DNA of 64,000 nucleotides. Origin: an uncultured Pseudohongiella sp. GTDB taxonomy: Bacteria > Pseudomonadota > Gammaproteobacteria > Pseudomonadales > Pseudohongiellaceae. How positions within the stretch are numbered: the first letter of the stretch is position 1; the number at the start of each line of letters is the position of its first letter. The translations under genes were made by a program, and so were the position numbers. Below, in pieces: positions 17,822-26,665 of this stretch. The stretch covers positions 1,550,001 through 1,614,000 of the forward strand of contig OX638323.1 of NCBI GenBank assembly GCA_951812715.1, read 5' to 3'. The notes beneath the pieces were generated by a model. It did no database searches. It was not told where the DNA came from and saw only the letters and a program-made list of their open reading frames with translations.

Positions 17822-18325
17822 ATGAAACTTGCCCTGATCTGCGCGATGGCGAAAAACGGCGTCATCGGCAACAACAATATGCTGCCCTGGCGTCTACCCG
17901 AAGATCTGCGATATTTTCGCCGCACGACCATGGGTCATAGCATCATCATGGGCCGCAAGACATGGGAATCGATCGGTAAACCCTTGCCCGGACGCACCAA
18001 TATCGTTGTGACGCGGCAGAAGGATTACCAGGCCGAAGGCGCCAAGGTTCGGACCTCGCTGGAAGCGGCTATGCGTCTGGCGGAAAATATCGCCGCCATA
18101 GACGGCGCCGAACAAGCTTTCGTCATCGGCGGCGCCGAGATATACCGTCTGGCCCTGCCGCGGGCGAGCCTGTTCCATCTCACCAGAATCCAAGCCGAAG
18201 TGCCGGGCGACACTATCCTGAACGGATTTATCGAGTCCGAATGGGAGGAATTCTCCCGCGAAGATTTCTCCCGCGATGACAATAACCCCTTCGACTACAG
18301 CATTTGCCTCCTGCGACGGCGTTGA
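17822..18325 (+). CDS. folA: Dihydrofolate reductase
   Basis: A 167-residue enzyme that reduces dihydrofolate produced by ThyA. NGVIGNNNMLPWRLPEDLRY is the substrate-site loop with the conserved Trp and the acidic residue. IIMGRKTWESIGKPLPGR binds NADPH, and FVIGGAEIYRLALP is the second cofactor motif. It is the third gene of lgt-thyA-folA, starting 11 bases after thyA. Immediately downstream is a tandem repeat array without genes. Confidence 0.96.
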   Translation: MKLALICAMAKNGVIGNNNMLPWRLPEDLRYFRRTTMGHSIIMGRKTWESIGKPLPGRTNIVVTRQKDYQAEGAKVRTSLEAAMRLAENIAAIDGAEQAFVIGGAEIYRLALPRASLFHLTRIQAEVPGDTILNGFIESEWEEFSREDFSRDDNNPFDYSICLLRRR

Positions 18326-18449
18326 TCCGTTGGAGTTTTAGAGTCCATTTTTCATTACCGCGCCGGTGAGGCGGGCACATTGCAAGTGGCCATGAGGGAT
18401 AGCGTCTGTTCGGGCCGCCGAGGCGAAACGAGCCATGGATGGGTGCAGG
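18326..18449 (+). other. Non-coding leader to the repeat array
   Basis: Between the folA stop and the first array unit there is no supported gene, clear terminator or recognisable motif. Confidence 0.4.
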
Positions 18450-18900
18450 CAAGCGTTTTCGAAGCGTCAACTTCGAGCGCGGCCGGAACGGCGCCAAGCT
18501 GTGCTCGGCGACTGGATCCAAAGCAGGGAAGATCCGATGCGATCCTCGACATGGGTAAGAACAGGCATTTTCGAAGCGCCTGCTTCGAACGCGGCCGGAA
18601 CCGCGCCAAGCTGTGCTCGGCGACAGGATCCAAAGCAGGGAAGATCCGATGCGATCCTCGACATGGGTAAGCATGGGTAAGGACAGGCATTTCCGAAGCG
18701 CCTGCTTCGAGCGCGGCCGGAACCGCGCCGAGCTAAGCTCGGCGACTGGATCCAAAGCAGGGAAGATCCGATGCGATCCTCGACATGGGTAAGCATGGGT
18801 AAGGACAGGCATTTCCGAAGCGCCTGCTTCGAGCGCGGCCGGAACGGCGCCGAGCTATGCTCGGCGGCTGGACCGACGCGGCGGGATTTAGCCCGCGGGC
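18450..18900 (+). repeat. Tandem array of the dispersed hairpin repeat, four units
   Basis: Four units begin at the CGAAGCG landmarks 18460, 18572, 18694 and 18816, giving periods of 112, 122 and 122 bp. The 10-bp difference is an extra GCATGGGTAA in the later units. Each unit contains two hairpins: GAAGC-GCCT-GCTTC, and CGCCGAGCT-A-AGCTCGGCG (perfect in unit 3). Between them and the next unit is CTGGATCCAAAGCAGGGAAG and a CCTCGACATGGGTAAG stretch. All six frames are open over long stretches because of the repeat, but no gene is supported. It separates the converging folA and argA genes. Confidence 0.85.
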
Positions 18901-18935
18901 CCTCGCGCTCGCGGCCCTAGTCAAAGCTCCTGGCG

Positions 18936-20234
18936 CTAGAGATGCTTACGAAGGATTTTGGAGTTGCGCTGTACATTGTAGAATTCGCGGCGCTCGGCCG
19001 GCAGATCCTCGAATCCCGACTCATCGAATCCGTGGCGCTGGAACCAGTGGGCCGCGCTCGTCGTCAATGCCAGCAAGACTTTAATTCCAGCATCTCGCGC
19101 CTGTTGCTCGAGACTGGCAAGCAGGCGTTCGCCAAGCCCCCGGTCGCGATGCCGGGGATCGATGGCGATACAGGCGATTTCGCCGAAATGGCCGTTGACC
19201 GGATACAAGGCGGCGCAAGCGATTAGCGTGTCTTCCCATTCGATGATGCAGAAATTGCCGATCTCGTTTTCGAGCAGTTCCCGGGAACGGCGCACCAGCG
19301 AACCGTCTTCTTCCAGCGGCGCGATCAATTGCAGAATTCCAGGCACATCGGACAGTTCCGCGGCTCGCAGCAAATGCGCTTCGTCCCGGCTTAACAGGCT
19401 GCCGCTGCCTTCGCGGGTGAACAATTCCTGCAATAGCGCGCCATTCTTCCTGCAACTGATCAAATGACAGCGGTGAATGCCGACGCGGCTGGCGCGCAGG
19501 GCGGCTTGCAGCGCCAGACCCGCGCAACGCGACTCCAAATCGTCTCGCGCCAGCAGGCGGTCCCGGCATTCTTTGCCCTGGGCAACACTCAATGTCGGCA
19601 CCGCTGCGCCGTCTTCATCGCTTACCCCGTCACTGGGAACGAACAGAATGAGCTTGTCGGCCTTGAGGGCCTTGGCTGTCTCGGTTGCGACCTCGCCCGG
19701 CTGCAAGTTAAAGACCTCACCCGTGATCGAATAGCCGAGGCTCGGCAGCAGCACGATCTTGTCTTGCGCGAGCTCCCGTCCAATGGCCTCGTCGTTGATT
19801 TTTCTGACCCTGCCGGTGTATTGCAGATCGACTCCGTTGACAACACCGGCCGGTCTTGCATTGATAAAATTGCCTCGGCGCACCGCGATATCGGCTCCAT
19901 GCATGGGAGACTTGCTGGTGCCCTGGGAAAACATGGCTTCGAGTTCGATGCCCACGCCGCCGGCCTGCTGCCGGATGCGCGCCATTGCCGCCGCATCGGT
20001 AACCGGTAAAGAATCGCCGGCAACCAACTCCGCTTCGGCCTTCGCCGCGCCATGCACGAGCGCCATGCGTACGCCAAGACTGTGCAACAGACTCAGATCG
20101 AAGACGATGTTCGGCAGATTGCCGGGAGCAAGCGCCTCGCCATGCAGCAAAATGACAAATGTCTTGCCGCGGTGGGCGTTGATATAGGCCGCCGCCGAGC
20201 GAAACAGCTCAATCATCTGGTTACCTTCGGTCAT
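18936..20234 (-). CDS. argA: N-acetylglutamate synthase
   Basis: A 432-residue classical ArgA. An N-terminal amino-acid-kinase-like domain (about residues 1-285, with VILLHGEAL, ALVHGA, and VLLPSLGYSITGEVFNLQ) is followed by a GNAT acetyltransferase domain with IAIDPRHRDRGLGERLL as the acetyl-CoA loop and HWFQRHGFDESG near the end. It makes N-acetylglutamate from glutamate and acetyl-CoA, the first step of arginine synthesis. The kinase domain normally mediates arginine feedback. It lies just downstream of argE on the same strand (10-base gap), so the two probably form an operon. Confidence 0.94.
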   Translation of the reverse strand: MTEGNQMIELFRSAAAYINAHRGKTFVILLHGEALAPGNLPNIVFDLSLLHSLGVRMALVHGAAKAEAELVAGDSLPVTDAAAMARIRQQAGGVGIELEAMFSQGTSKSPMHGADIAVRRGNFINARPAGVVNGVDLQYTGRVRKINDEAIGRELAQDKIVLLPSLGYSITGEVFNLQPGEVATETAKALKADKLILFVPSDGVSDEDGAAVPTLSVAQGKECRDRLLARDDLESRCAGLALQAALRASRVGIHRCHLISCRKNGALLQELFTREGSGSLLSRDEAHLLRAAELSDVPGILQLIAPLEEDGSLVRRSRELLENEIGNFCIIEWEDTLIACAALYPVNGHFGEIACIAIDPRHRDRGLGERLLASLEQQARDAGIKVLLALTTSAAHWFQRHGFDESGFEDLPAERREFYNVQRNSKILRKHL

Positions 20235-20244
20235 GGCGTCATGC

Positions 20245-21402
20245 TCACAGACAATGCTGCCGCACCAGCTCCCGCAGCACGCTGATGCAAGGTTTGATCA
20301 TATCCATCGACAGATATTCATCGGGCTGGTGGGCCTGGTCGATATTGCCGGGGCCGAGCACGATGGTGTCCATGCCAAGTTGCTGCAGAAATGGCGCTTC
20401 GGTGCCGAAAGCCACGCTGGCGCCATCGTGGCCGGTAAGTGCTTCGGCCGCTTTCAGCAAGGCGCTTTGTTCGCGGGCGAAAAACGCCGGCGTACCGGGA
20501 AACAGCGGCGCCAGTTCGAATTCGATCTGCAACGGCGCGGCAACGCCTGCCACGCGCTGGCGAATCTCTTCGCGAATGCTTTCGATATTCATGCCCGGCA
20601 TCAGACGAATATCGAACTGCAATTCGCAATGCCCGCAAATCCGGTTCGGATTGTCGCCACCATGAATCACGCCGAGATTCAGGGTCGGGTATGGAATCTC
20701 GAAAAAATCGCCATGGTAGCGCTCCCGCAGTTGCTGGCGAAAATGCAGCAGATCGGAAATGACCAGATGCATGGCTTCAAGCGCATTGCGTCCAAGTCCC
20801 GGATCGGAAGAATGACCACTGCTGCCAAGTAGCCGCACGGACTCCATCATGATTCCCTTGTGGCTGCGGATCGGACGCATACCGGTCGGTTCGCCAATGA
20901 CGGCGGAGCGGGCTCGCGGCCGCCCCATTTCCGCAAGCGTCCTTGCGCCCTGCATTGAAGTCTCTTCATCGGCGGTGGCGAGGATGATCAGCGGCGCACG
21001 GAATTCCCCATCGAGCAGGGGACGGACCGCCTCGATAGCGATCGGGAAAAAACCCTTCATATCGGTAACGCCGAGCCCGTACAGGCGCCCATCGCGCTCG
21101 GTCAATTGCAGCGGGTCGGCGCTCCACAGTTGTTCGTCGAAAGGCACGGTGTCGGTATGGCCCGCGAGCACGATTCCACCCGGCCCGCTGCCAAAGGTAG
21201 CGATGAGGTTGACCTTGTCATTGCCGGCCGGAGATGGCGATGGCAACACTTCGCAGGCAAAACCGAGATCTTCAAGCTGTTCCGCCAGATAGTCAACGAC
21301 GCGCTTGTTGCTCATGTCGATACTGGGATTAGTGGAACTGACACTGGCCAGACTGACCAGTTTGCCAAGACCCGGCAACAGGCCGCGGGTACGTGGAGGC
21401 AT
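20245..21402 (-). CDS. argE: Acetylornithine deacetylase
   Basis: An M20-family zinc amidohydrolase of 385 residues from ATG 21402. Metal and catalytic motifs are in place: VLAGHTDTVPF, GVTDMKGFF, TADEETSMQGAR and IGEPTGM, then the closing FGTEAPFLQQ and LGPGNIDQAHQPDEYL. It hydrolyses N-acetylornithine to ornithine. The frame runs on upstream to 21873, but the extra part is the antisense of neighbouring genes. It starts two bases after the phhB stop and precedes argA. Confidence 0.94.
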   Translation of the reverse strand: MPPRTRGLLPGLGKLVSLASVSSTNPSIDMSNKRVVDYLAEQLEDLGFACEVLPSPSPAGNDKVNLIATFGSGPGGIVLAGHTDTVPFDEQLWSADPLQLTERDGRLYGLGVTDMKGFFPIAIEAVRPLLDGEFRAPLIILATADEETSMQGARTLAEMGRPRARSAVIGEPTGMRPIRSHKGIMMESVRLLGSSGHSSDPGLGRNALEAMHLVISDLLHFRQQLRERYHGDFFEIPYPTLNLGVIHGGDNPNRICGHCELQFDIRLMPGMNIESIREEIRQRVAGVAAPLQIEFELAPLFPGTPAFFAREQSALLKAAEALTGHDGASVAFGTEAPFLQQLGMDTIVLGPGNIDQAHQPDEYLSMDMIKPCISVLRELVRQHCL

Positions 21403-21404
21403 GG

Positions 21405-21746
21405 TCAATTCCGGGTATCGATCATTTCCCGGGCGATTTCGTCGGTCCTCGCCGCCATGATGAAATCGTTCAGATGCAGTCCGTTGATCTTGTGCGTCCA
21501 CCATCGAATAGTGACCTTGCCGTATTCGACCAGCATGGTTGGATGATGATCCTGCTCGTGCGCAAGCTCGGCGATGCGGCCGGCAAACTCGAAGGCGTCG
21601 TCGAAGCCGATAAAATTGAATTCGCGGATCAGTTTGTTCACTCCTTTCTCGGTCTTGCGGCGCCAGGCGGGCACCTTGATGATCAGGTCGCGAGCTTCCG
21701 CCGAGGTTACCCTGCGCCCGCCGAAACGGCATGGCTCGCAGGTCAT
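21405..21746 (-). CDS. phhB: Pterin-4a-carbinolamine dehydratase
   Basis: About 113 residues from ATG 21746 (MTCEPCRFGGRRVTSAEA). The pterin-dehydratase signature is HEQDHHPTMLVEYGKVTIRW, followed by WTHKINGLHLNDFIMAARTD. The enzyme recycles the hydroxylated pterin cofactor formed by phenylalanine hydroxylase, but no hydroxylase gene is in the window. Such stand-alone PhhB proteins are common and may have another role. It sits between hemW and argE on the same strand. Confidence 0.9.
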   Translation of the reverse strand: MTCEPCRFGGRRVTSAEARDLIIKVPAWRRKTEKGVNKLIREFNFIGFDDAFEFAGRIAELAHEQDHHPTMLVEYGKVTIRWWTHKINGLHLNDFIMAARTDEIAREMIDTRN

Positions 21747-21775
21747 CTTGTTCAATGGTCTGGTCAACGACTTGT

Positions 21776-23236
21776 TCAAATGAATTCTCCAAGAATGCTG
21801 TCGAGTAGCCGATAGCCCCGGCGCGTGGCGCGCGCCTGCTGTCCATCCAGTTCCAGCAATTCTCTGCCGACAAGACATTTTATCTTTTCCTCGATTTCTT
21901 CGAAAGCAATCCCGGTACGGCTTTCGAACTGAGCGGCGCTGAAACCGGTCCGCAAGCGCAGCGCGTTCATTAAAAATTCCAGCGGCCGCTCGCTCCGATC
22001 CACCGCCCTGGTCGCGGTACGGTCGCCGGGGGATAGAAAGTGCATTGGTTGCCGGGTCTTGCGGGTACGGAAAATCCGATCCGAAACGGGATCGGTCACC
22101 TTGCCATGGGCGCCAGCGCCGATACCGAGGTAGTCACCGAACGCCCAATAGTTGATGTTGTGCCGGCATTGGCTGCCCGCAAGCGCGAAAGCCGAGACTT
22201 CGTAGCGTGTATAACCGGCATTCTCAAGCATGGCGAGGCCAGCATCTTGCATCGCGTCGACAACAGTGTTTTCCGGCAATCGCGGCGGCCGGCGCCAGAA
22301 CACCGTATTGGGTTCCAGCGTCAACTGGTACCAGGAAATATGCTCGGGTTGGAAGCTGATTGCTGTCGCGAGATCTTGCAAGGCCTGCTCCCTGGACTGT
22401 CCGGACAGACCGAACATCAGATCAAGATTGATATTGCCGAAGCCGGCCGCGCGCGCCATGGCGATGGCCGATCGCGATTCGGCGCCGTTGTGGATGCGGC
22501 CGAGTTTCGCAAGCGCACGGTCATTGAAACTCTGCACACCCAGGGAAAGCCGGTTGACGCCAGCTTCGCGGTACGCGGCGAAACGCGCCGATTCAGCCGT
22601 CCCGGGATTGGCTTCCAGAGTGATCTCCGCCCCCGGGGCAAGAACGCCACTGCCCGATAAAAGATCTAGCAGCCGCCCGAAGGATGCCGGCAGAAACAAG
22701 CTGGGCGTTCCCCCGCCAAAGAACACCGTCTGGACCACCCGAGTGGTTGTTCCATCGTTGTCATCGTTGCTCGTCCGAGTGGGTGTCCCATCTTTGCCAT
22801 CTTTGGTGGGTGTCCCATCGTTGCGCTTCCCATAGCTGCCCTGAGTGGGTGTCCCATTGCTCCGTTCGTTGCCCATCCAAGTGGGTGTCCCATCTTTGCC
22901 CCGAGTGGGTGTCCCATCTTTGGTTGTCCCATCTTTGACGCCATCTTTAGTGGGTGTCCCAAGGTTGCCGTTAGTGGGTGTCCCAAGGTTGCCGTCTTTG
23001 CGATCTTTGCGAGTGGGTGTCCCATCGTTGCCATCGTTGCCATCGTTGCTCCTTTGGAGCGACAGACGCTTCGCTCGCGCTAGTTCGTGTTTCAGGTCGG
23101 CTTCCAGTCTTTCGACGTAATCCGCTTCTGGAATACCCTCGCCCGGCCGTTCGTGCGAATTGAAATCGCAATACGGGCACTTGCGCACGCACCAGGGGAT
23201 GTGGACGTACAGTCCTAATGGGGGTAGTTCCAGCAT
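21776..23236 (-). CDS. hemW: HemW-like radical SAM haem chaperone with a repeat-encoded insert
   Basis: HemW (once called oxygen-independent coproporphyrinogen oxidase-like) is a radical-SAM protein believed to deliver haem to respiratory enzymes. The cluster motif CVRKCPYC is at residues 16-23. VFFGGGTPSLF, ITLEANPGT and NRLSLGVQSFND follow, and the C-terminal HemN-like domain is intact. The family is normally about 380 residues; this one is 486. The excess is a low-complexity segment at about residues 61-165, rich in NDGTPT and KDGTPT, encoded by eight copies of TGGGTGTCCCA. Removing it gives normal length and continuous homology. ATG 23236 overlaps the rdgB 3' end by 22 bases. Confidence 0.9.
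   Translation of the reverse strand: MLELPPLGLYVHIPWCVRKCPYCDFNSHERPGEGIPEADYVERLEADLKHELARAKRLSLQRSNDGNDGNDGTPTRKDRKDGNLGTPTNGNLGTPTKDGVKDGTTKDGTPTRGKDGTPTWMGNERSNGTPTQGSYGKRNDGTPTKDGKDGTPTRTSNDDNDGTTTRVVQTVFFGGGTPSLFLPASFGRLLDLLSGSGVLAPGAEITLEANPGTAESARFAAYREAGVNRLSLGVQSFNDRALAKLGRIHNGAESRSAIAMARAAGFGNINLDLMFGLSGQSREQALQDLATAISFQPEHISWYQLTLEPNTVFWRRPPRLPENTVVDAMQDAGLAMLENAGYTRYEVSAFALAGSQCRHNINYWAFGDYLGIGAGAHGKVTDPVSDRIFRTRKTRQPMHFLSPGDRTATRAVDRSERPLEFLMNALRLRTGFSAAQFESRTGIAFEEIEEKIKCLVGRELLELDGQQARATRRGYRLLDSILGEFI
22742..23056 (-). repeat. In-frame short-palindrome array inside hemW
   Basis: Exact TGGGTGTCCCA (plus strand) starts at 22780, 22807, 22846, 22882, 22906, 22951, 22975 and 23014. 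All intervals (27, 39, 36, 24, 45, 24, 39) are multiples of three. Near-copies lie at 22744 and 22922. Between cores are short runs of CATCTTTG, CATCGTTG and GGTTGCCG type. The same core forms the intergenic array at 51230-51580. Confidence 0.9.
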
Positions 23237-23817
23237 GACAGCAATTTTTCAATGGCCTGGGCGCGGTGGCTGAGCATATTCTTGCGCGTCGGCGGCAATT
23301 CCGCCGAAGTGCGGTTCTCGGCCGGCACGAAAAACAGCGGGTCGTAGCCGAAGCCATTAACGCCGCGGGGTTGGAACAGAATCCGCCCCTCCCAGCTTCC
23401 CTGGCAGATCAGCGGCATCGGATCCGCGGCATGGCGCATAAGGACGATCGCGCATTGAAAACGCGCCGTGCGCTCGTCTTCGGGTATCTGCTCCATTGCG
23501 GCCAGCAACTTGAGATTGTTCTCCGCATCGGCTTCCGGGCTGTCGCATTTGGCGTAGCGCGCCGAGTAGATTCCCGGCGCCCCGTCTAGCGCATCGACTT
23601 CGAGACCGGAATCATCGGCAATGGCCGCGAGTCCCGTTTCCCGGCAGGCGTGTCTGGCCTTGAGCAGCGCGTTTTCCACGAAACTGAGGCCGGTTTCATC
23701 CGCGGCTTCGACCGCGAAATCATTCTGGGAAAGCAATTCGACCTGCTTTTGCGACAGCAAGGCGCGCAGTTCTTCCAGTTTGGCCTTATTGCCGCTGGCG
23801 AGTACTATTCTGGACAT
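23215..23817 (-). CDS. rdgB: XTP/dITP pyrophosphatase (RdgB/HAM1)
   Basis: A 200-residue house-cleaning enzyme that hydrolyses XTP, dITP and ITP to monophosphates, keeping deaminated purines out of DNA. IVLASGNKAKLEEL opens the nucleotide site, FVENALLKARHA and ADDSGLEVDALDGAPGIYSA are the central motifs, and GFGYDPLFFVP with SHRAQA closes it. It overlaps hemW by 22 bases, a pairing conserved in gammaproteobacteria. An ATG at 23817 begins MSRIVLASGN. Confidence 0.95.
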   Translation of the reverse strand: MSRIVLASGNKAKLEELRALLSQKQVELLSQNDFAVEAADETGLSFVENALLKARHACRETGLAAIADDSGLEVDALDGAPGIYSARYAKCDSPEADAENNLKLLAAMEQIPEDERTARFQCAIVLMRHAADPMPLICQGSWEGRILFQPRGVNGFGYDPLFFVPAENRTSAELPPTRKNMLSHRAQAIEKLLSCWNYPH

Positions 23818-24035
23818 AAACCTCTATTCCCTTGTGTGGACAGTTGGCCGTCGGCAAGCATGATTCCGGCCCTCGACGCTCATGCTCCTGTTTCGCATTG
23901 ATTCAGTCCATACATGTTATTCCCGGCGCGGTCACGGAGGTATCGACAACCCCCAGTCTCGACGGTTCAGCCACCAGGCACAATTCGGTGGCGTTCAGCC
24001 TGCGCGCGAAGCTGACGCTGTATAAACGCTAGTCT
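23818..24035. repeat. Gap with a dispersed hairpin-repeat copy (about 23970-24060)
   Basis: No gene is supported between rdgB and metW. The segment from about 23970 contains a degenerate CCACC / GGTGG hairpin, then GAAGCTGACGCTGTATAAAC at 24008 and GTCTTCACCC. The latter aligns over about 48 bases with 58979-59030. The copy runs slightly into the 3' end of metW. Confidence 0.55.
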
Positions 24036-24692
24036 TCACCCTTGTCGAGCCGTTCGGTCCTCGAAGCGTGGCTTTTTTTGCGACTTGGCCGACCGGGCTT
24101 CACCCCCGGTCAGATGATAGATGGCGACTTCGCCAAGAAAATTCGGCCAGGCCTTCATTGCCCAGCGGCCTTCGTGGTGGGAATTGACCACCGTGCGGGC
24201 AAGCACCCGAATGTTGCCGTCCCGGCATAGCACGTCGAAATCCCTTACCGTGCAGAAATGGATATTGGGCGTGTCATACCATTGATGCGGCATGAATTCG
24301 GACACCGGCATGCGTCCTCTCAGCAGCAAATCTAGCCGGCTCTTCCAGTTGCCGAAGTTGGGAAAGGTGACAATGCCGTTCTTGCCGATGCGCAGCATTT
24401 CCTGCACCAGTTCGACCGGATTGTCGAGCGCTTGCAAGGTCTGGGCGAGCAGCACGGTATCGAAACTGCCGGATTCGAAATTGGACAGGCCTTGATTGAG
24501 ATTCTGCTGAATTACCGCAACGCCCGAACCCAGGCAATGCTCGATATTGACCGGATCGATCTCCAGTCCAATCGCGTGTACGCCTTTCTCGCGTTGCAGC
24601 CAGGCAAGCAGGGCGCCGTCGCCGCAACCGAGATCAAGCACTCGGCTGCCGGGTTCGATCCAGCGCTGGATGATTTCCTGGTCAGGACGCAT
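24036..24692 (-). CDS. metW: Methionine biosynthesis protein MetW
   Basis: About 218 residues, a SAM-methyltransferase-fold protein. [16 protein letters not shown] is motif [10 protein letters not shown] is the acidic loop, and [16 protein letters not shown] with [18 protein letters not shown] are MetW signatures. MetW is encoded with MetX in many proteobacteria and is thought to support homoserine acylation. ATG 24692 (MRPDQEIIQ) is preferred. It overlaps the metX 3' end by 11 bases. The C-terminal 20 residues are basic and overlap the edge of a dispersed repeat, so the tail may have been replaced. Confidence 0.93.
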   Translation of the reverse strand: MRPDQEIIQRWIEPGSRVLDLGCGDGALLAWLQREKGVHAIGLEIDPVNIEHCLGSGVAVIQQNLNQGLSNFESGSFDTVLLAQTLQALDNPVELVQEMLRIGKNGIVTFPNFGNWKSRLDLLLRGRMPVSEFMPHQWYDTPNIHFCTVRDFDVLCRDGNIRVLARTVVNSHHEGRWAMKAWPNFLGEVAIYHLTGGEARSAKSQKKPRFEDRTARQG

Positions 24693-25881
24693 CGCCGCAG
24701 ATCTCCCGGTGTGCATTACCCAGATAGGCGGAGAGCGCATTCACATAGCGCGGAATCGGCAGCAGGAAAGCATCGTGTCCCTGGTCGGCCTCGATCTCCA
24801 GATAACTCACCTGCTTGTCGGCCTTGAGTAATTGCTTGACGAGCTCGCGCGAGCGGTCCGGCGGAAAGCGCCAATCGGTACTGAAGGAAATCAGCAGGAA
24901 ATTGCATTCGGATTCGGCGAAAGCGCGCGAAAGATCGCCTCCGTAATCGACGGACGGATCAAAATAATCCAGCGCCTTGGTCATCAGCAAATAAGTGTTG
25001 GCGTCGAACTTTTCCGAAAACTGCTCGCCCTGGTAATGCAGATAGCTTTCCACCTCGAAGTCCACATTGAAGCCGAAACTCAACGAACCGGTGCGCAAAT
25101 CGCGGCCGAAATTTCCGGTCTGTCCTTCCAGAGCAGCGAAGGCCTTGCCGAATTTGGCGCGCATGGCCGAATCAGATAGATAGGTAATATGCCCAACCAT
25201 GCGCGCGAGCATCAGACCCTGCTTGGGATAAACCCCGTGTTCGAGATAATGCCCGTCATGAAAATCCGGATCACTCGTGATCGACTGTCGCGCCACTTCG
25301 TTGAAGGCGATATTCTGCGCAGAAAGCTTGGGCGCCGCGGCGATGGCGATGGCGTGATGCAGTCGCTCCGGATAGCTGATGGCCCAGCGCAGCACCTGCA
25401 TGCCGCCGAGGCTGCCGCCGGCCACGGCGGCCCATTTTCCGATTCCCAGCCGGTCCATCAGCCGCACCTGACTATTTACCCAATCGCGTACGGTGATGAT
25501 CGGGAAATCCGGCCCATAGTGCTTGCCCGTTTCAGGGTTGATCGAAACCGGACCGGTGCTGCCGCCGCAGCCGCCGAGATTATTCAGACACACCACGAAA
25601 AAGCGATTGGTGTCGATGGCCTTGCCCGGACCGATGCAAGTATCCCACCAGCCTGGTTTTTGGTCATCTTCGCTATGATAGCCGGCGGCGTGATGATCGC
25701 CGCTGAGCGCGTGGCAGATCAGTACGGCATTGGACTTGTCCGCGTTCAATTCGCCATATGTCTCGACCATCAATTCATAGCCTGGCAGCGCTTTGCCGCT
25801 GCGCAAGGTAAGCGGCTGGTCGAAGTGAAAGCGCTGCGGTTGCACCAGGCCAACGCTGTTGTCGAGTCTGTTGTCGTTCAT
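24682..25881 (-). CDS. metX: Homoserine O-acyltransferase MetX
   Basis: About 399 residues from ATG 25881 (MNDNRLDN). An alpha/beta hydrolase with the nucleophile serine in [15 protein letters not shown] and the histidine in [23 protein letters not shown] and [12 protein letters not shown] are family motifs. It activates homoserine for methionine synthesis by adding acetyl or succinyl. Many gammaproteobacterial MetX proteins linked to metW use succinyl-CoA, but the donor cannot be settled here. The repeat of about 80 bp lies 51 bases upstream and may carry the promoter. Confidence 0.93.
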   Translation of the reverse strand: MNDNRLDNSVGLVQPQRFHFDQPLTLRSGKALPGYELMVETYGELNADKSNAVLICHALSGDHHAAGYHSEDDQKPGWWDTCIGPGKAIDTNRFFVVCLNNLGGCGGSTGPVSINPETGKHYGPDFPIITVRDWVNSQVRLMDRLGIGKWAAVAGGSLGGMQVLRWAISYPERLHHAIAIAAAPKLSAQNIAFNEVARQSITSDPDFHDGHYLEHGVYPKQGLMLARMVGHITYLSDSAMRAKFGKAFAALEGQTGNFGRDLRTGSLSFGFNVDFEVESYLHYQGEQFSEKFDANTYLLMTKALDYFDPSVDYGGDLSRAFAESECNFLLISFSTDWRFPPDRSRELVKQLLKADKQVSYLEIEADQGHDAFLLPIPRYVNALSAYLGNAHREICGDAS

Positions 25882-25931
25882 GGCTGCTGGGATATGGCTG
25901 AGCGCTGCAATGGTTGGGCAGGTATTCTCTG

Positions 25932-26013
25932 AACAATTCTCTCCCTGGAACTGATCATTATCGCAAAACAAAAGCGTGGTTTGGTCTTGCTCACGAATTC
26001 AAAGGCTTGCGCC
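25932..26013 (-). repeat. Dispersed repeat of about 80 bp, copy 2
   Basis: This is the partner of 10499-10583, in the same orientation upstream of metX. Minus-strand reading of both copies even encodes similar peptides ([15 protein letters not shown] here, FCDNERFQGWNCAEN there), reflecting base identity rather than a gene. GATAAT on the minus strand could serve as a -10 box for metX. Confidence 0.6.
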
Positions 26014-26071
26014 GTCGAATTCGCCGGTACTTCCCTTTACCGCCAGGAAGTCCGGATTTATCGGTGCTCTC

Positions 26072-26656
26072 CTAGATGCCGATCACGACAAGCGAGACCA
26101 TGGGCGAATTAAAAGTGTCATCCAGAAAAATCAAAATAAAGCGGATCAGAATGAATACTAAAATCGGTGAGAAATCCAGACCCCCCATCGGCGGAATGAT
26201 CTTGCGGAACGGCGCCATCACCGGTTCGGTCAACTGCCACACCAGCAATAGTAGCGGGTGTGGATTCATGTTGCCGGAAAACAGCATGACGAAGGACATG
26301 ATGATAGACGCGATAATCGCGTACCAATAGATGTGGATGATGAAATACACCACGCCCAGTACGGACCAATTCACGATGAAACCGATACTGGGTGCGCTGC
26401 CGCCGTAGAGCAGGATCAGCACATAGATGGCGATACCCTCGATGACGAAGGCCAGCACCAGGGTGGCAAAATCAATATTGCGGTAGCCGGGAATGAATGT
26501 GCGGAAAACGCGCACCAGCGGGTCGGTCACTCGCACCACGGCCTGGGAAATCGGGTTATAGAAATCCGCCCGCGCCAGTTGCAGCAGGAAGCGCAACAGG
26601 AGCGCCAGCAGGTAGAGCCAGCCGAGCGCATGGAATAACATGATCAATGCGTTCAT
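26072..26656 (-). CDS. yggT: YggT family integral membrane protein
   Basis: A 194-residue protein made of two YggT repeats. Each has a helix, a DP(L/I) loop and a PFR/RVFR element: VTDPLVRVFRTFIPGYRNID in the first and LTEPVMAPFRKIIPPMGGLD in the second. There are about four to five membrane helices. The family is linked by context to ion homeostasis and cell division but has no firm function. It follows proC on the same strand with nine bases between, as in many proteobacteria. Confidence 0.93.
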   Translation of the reverse strand: MNALIMLFHALGWLYLLALLLRFLLQLARADFYNPISQAVVRVTDPLVRVFRTFIPGYRNIDFATLVLAFVIEGIAIYVLILLYGGSAPSIGFIVNWSVLGVVYFIIHIYWYAIIASIIMSFVMLFSGNMNPHPLLLLVWQLTEPVMAPFRKIIPPMGGLDFSPILVFILIRFILIFLDDTFNSPMVSLVVIGI

Positions 26657-26665
26657 CTTGAATCC

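Noticed and set aside
18228..18812. A 194-codon minus-strand frame with repeated RIGSSLLWI segments
   Set aside because: It is translation of the tandem DNA repeat and overlaps folA antisense; no ribosome site or homology.
18450..18900. Possible CRISPR array
   Set aside because: Units of 112-122 bp are repeated throughout, without short repeats separated by unique spacers, and no cas genes are present.
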